From positions 1-25,911 of IMG/VR virus record IMGVR_UViG_3300032315_000698: a DNA stretch of 25,911 nt; one strand, written 5' to 3'. This DNA is from a virus. Shown in pieces: positions 25,850 through 25,911 of this stretch. The translations under genes were made by a program, and so were the position numbers. Below the pieces are notes generated by a model. That model worked only from the letters and a program-made list of their open reading frames with translations, did not search any database and had not been told where the DNA came from. Position 1 is the stretch's first letter, and each line of letters opens with the position of its first letter.

Positions 25850-25911
25850 GCCTGTGCGCCTCGCTGAGAGCGTTAAGGCGAAGGTTTGGGTGGTTGACGC
25901 GAACGGCAAAA
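25749..25911 (+). CDS. o-spanin (Rz1)-like lipoprotein, partial at right edge
   Basis: From ATG 25749, open to the window end. MQRNNLILSAAFLIVCASMS is a signal sequence followed by VSC, a lipobox-type cysteine, then ASRVIYVPHGEPVRLAES and VKAKVWVVDANGK. The YVPxGEPVRL...VKAKVWV pattern is familiar from small phage outer-membrane lipoproteins in lysis cassettes. It would be lipid-anchored in the outer membrane, implying a Gram-negative-type host. The first 101 nt overlap the previous gene in the +1 frame. Confidence 0.7.
   Translation, partial: MQRNNLILSAAFLIVCASMSVSCASRVIYVPHGEPVRLAESVKAKVWVVDANGK

Noticed and set aside
1-25911. CRISPR array, IS element or transposase.
   Set aside because: No regularly spaced repeats and no transposase motifs were seen on either strand.

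Overview
The window is a stretch of a tailed dsDNA phage genome (Caudoviricetes-type gene content): virion structural genes, a holin/spanin-like lysis set, and a long leftward block of replication, recombination and small accessory genes. No integrase, portal or large terminase is visible. There is no rRNA, tRNA or bacterial housekeeping operon, so the host cannot be named from the sequence. GC content looks close to 50%. Most uncoupled gene starts lack a Shine-Dalgarno (SD) sequence, which suggests a host that does not depend strongly on SD initiation.

Layout. (1) 1-3598, rightward: the end of a structural operon, with a 934-residue Ala/Gly-rich virion protein and two small conserved phage proteins. 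It meets the leftward block tail to tail with an 11-nt overlap and no room for a terminator. (2) 14921 down to 3588, leftward operon A: an HTH regulator, RecT-like annealing protein, RecE-like exonuclease, an OB/DUF669-like protein with an SSB-type acidic tail, an array of tiny coupled genes (9.8-11.8 kb), an SF2 helicase interrupted by an intein, SSB, a RuvC-like resolvase, small genes, and an AEP primase-helicase. One small metallopeptidase gene (6396-6635) sits in the opposite orientation. (3) 19677 down to 15313, leftward operon B: about 13 small phage genes of mostly unknown function, including a GNAT-like acetyltransferase and a collapsed lysozyme-like ORF, ending at a terminator-like hairpin near 15.04 kb. 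(4) 19.68-20.01 kb: the divergent control region, with operator-like repeats, palindromes and a perfect 16-bp parS-type site. (5) 20012-25911, rightward late genes: probable small terminase, a PD-(D/E)XK nuclease, major capsid protein, two tandem terminators, small structural proteins, a tail-fibre-like protein, holin candidates and overlapping spanin-like genes running off the right edge.

The most striking feature is in the helicase gene at 7456-9573. An intein of 347 residues interrupts the DExH box (Cys1, TxxH, and terminal His-Asn before Cys+1). Its centre does not encode an in-frame endonuclease. Instead, a complete Zn-finger plus EDxHD/Vsr-like (DUF559-like) homing endonuclease is encoded in the +1 frame and lies wholly inside the intein. 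Its 3' end is dual-coded with the conserved C-terminal splicing blocks.

Other points of interest are the parS-type site in a phage control region, an array of mini-genes joined by a repeated GGAGG...GTGAGC junction, two leftward promoters with the same near-leaderless geometry, and a lysozyme-like gene that has apparently lost its middle. All assignments come from reading motifs by eye; no database search was possible.
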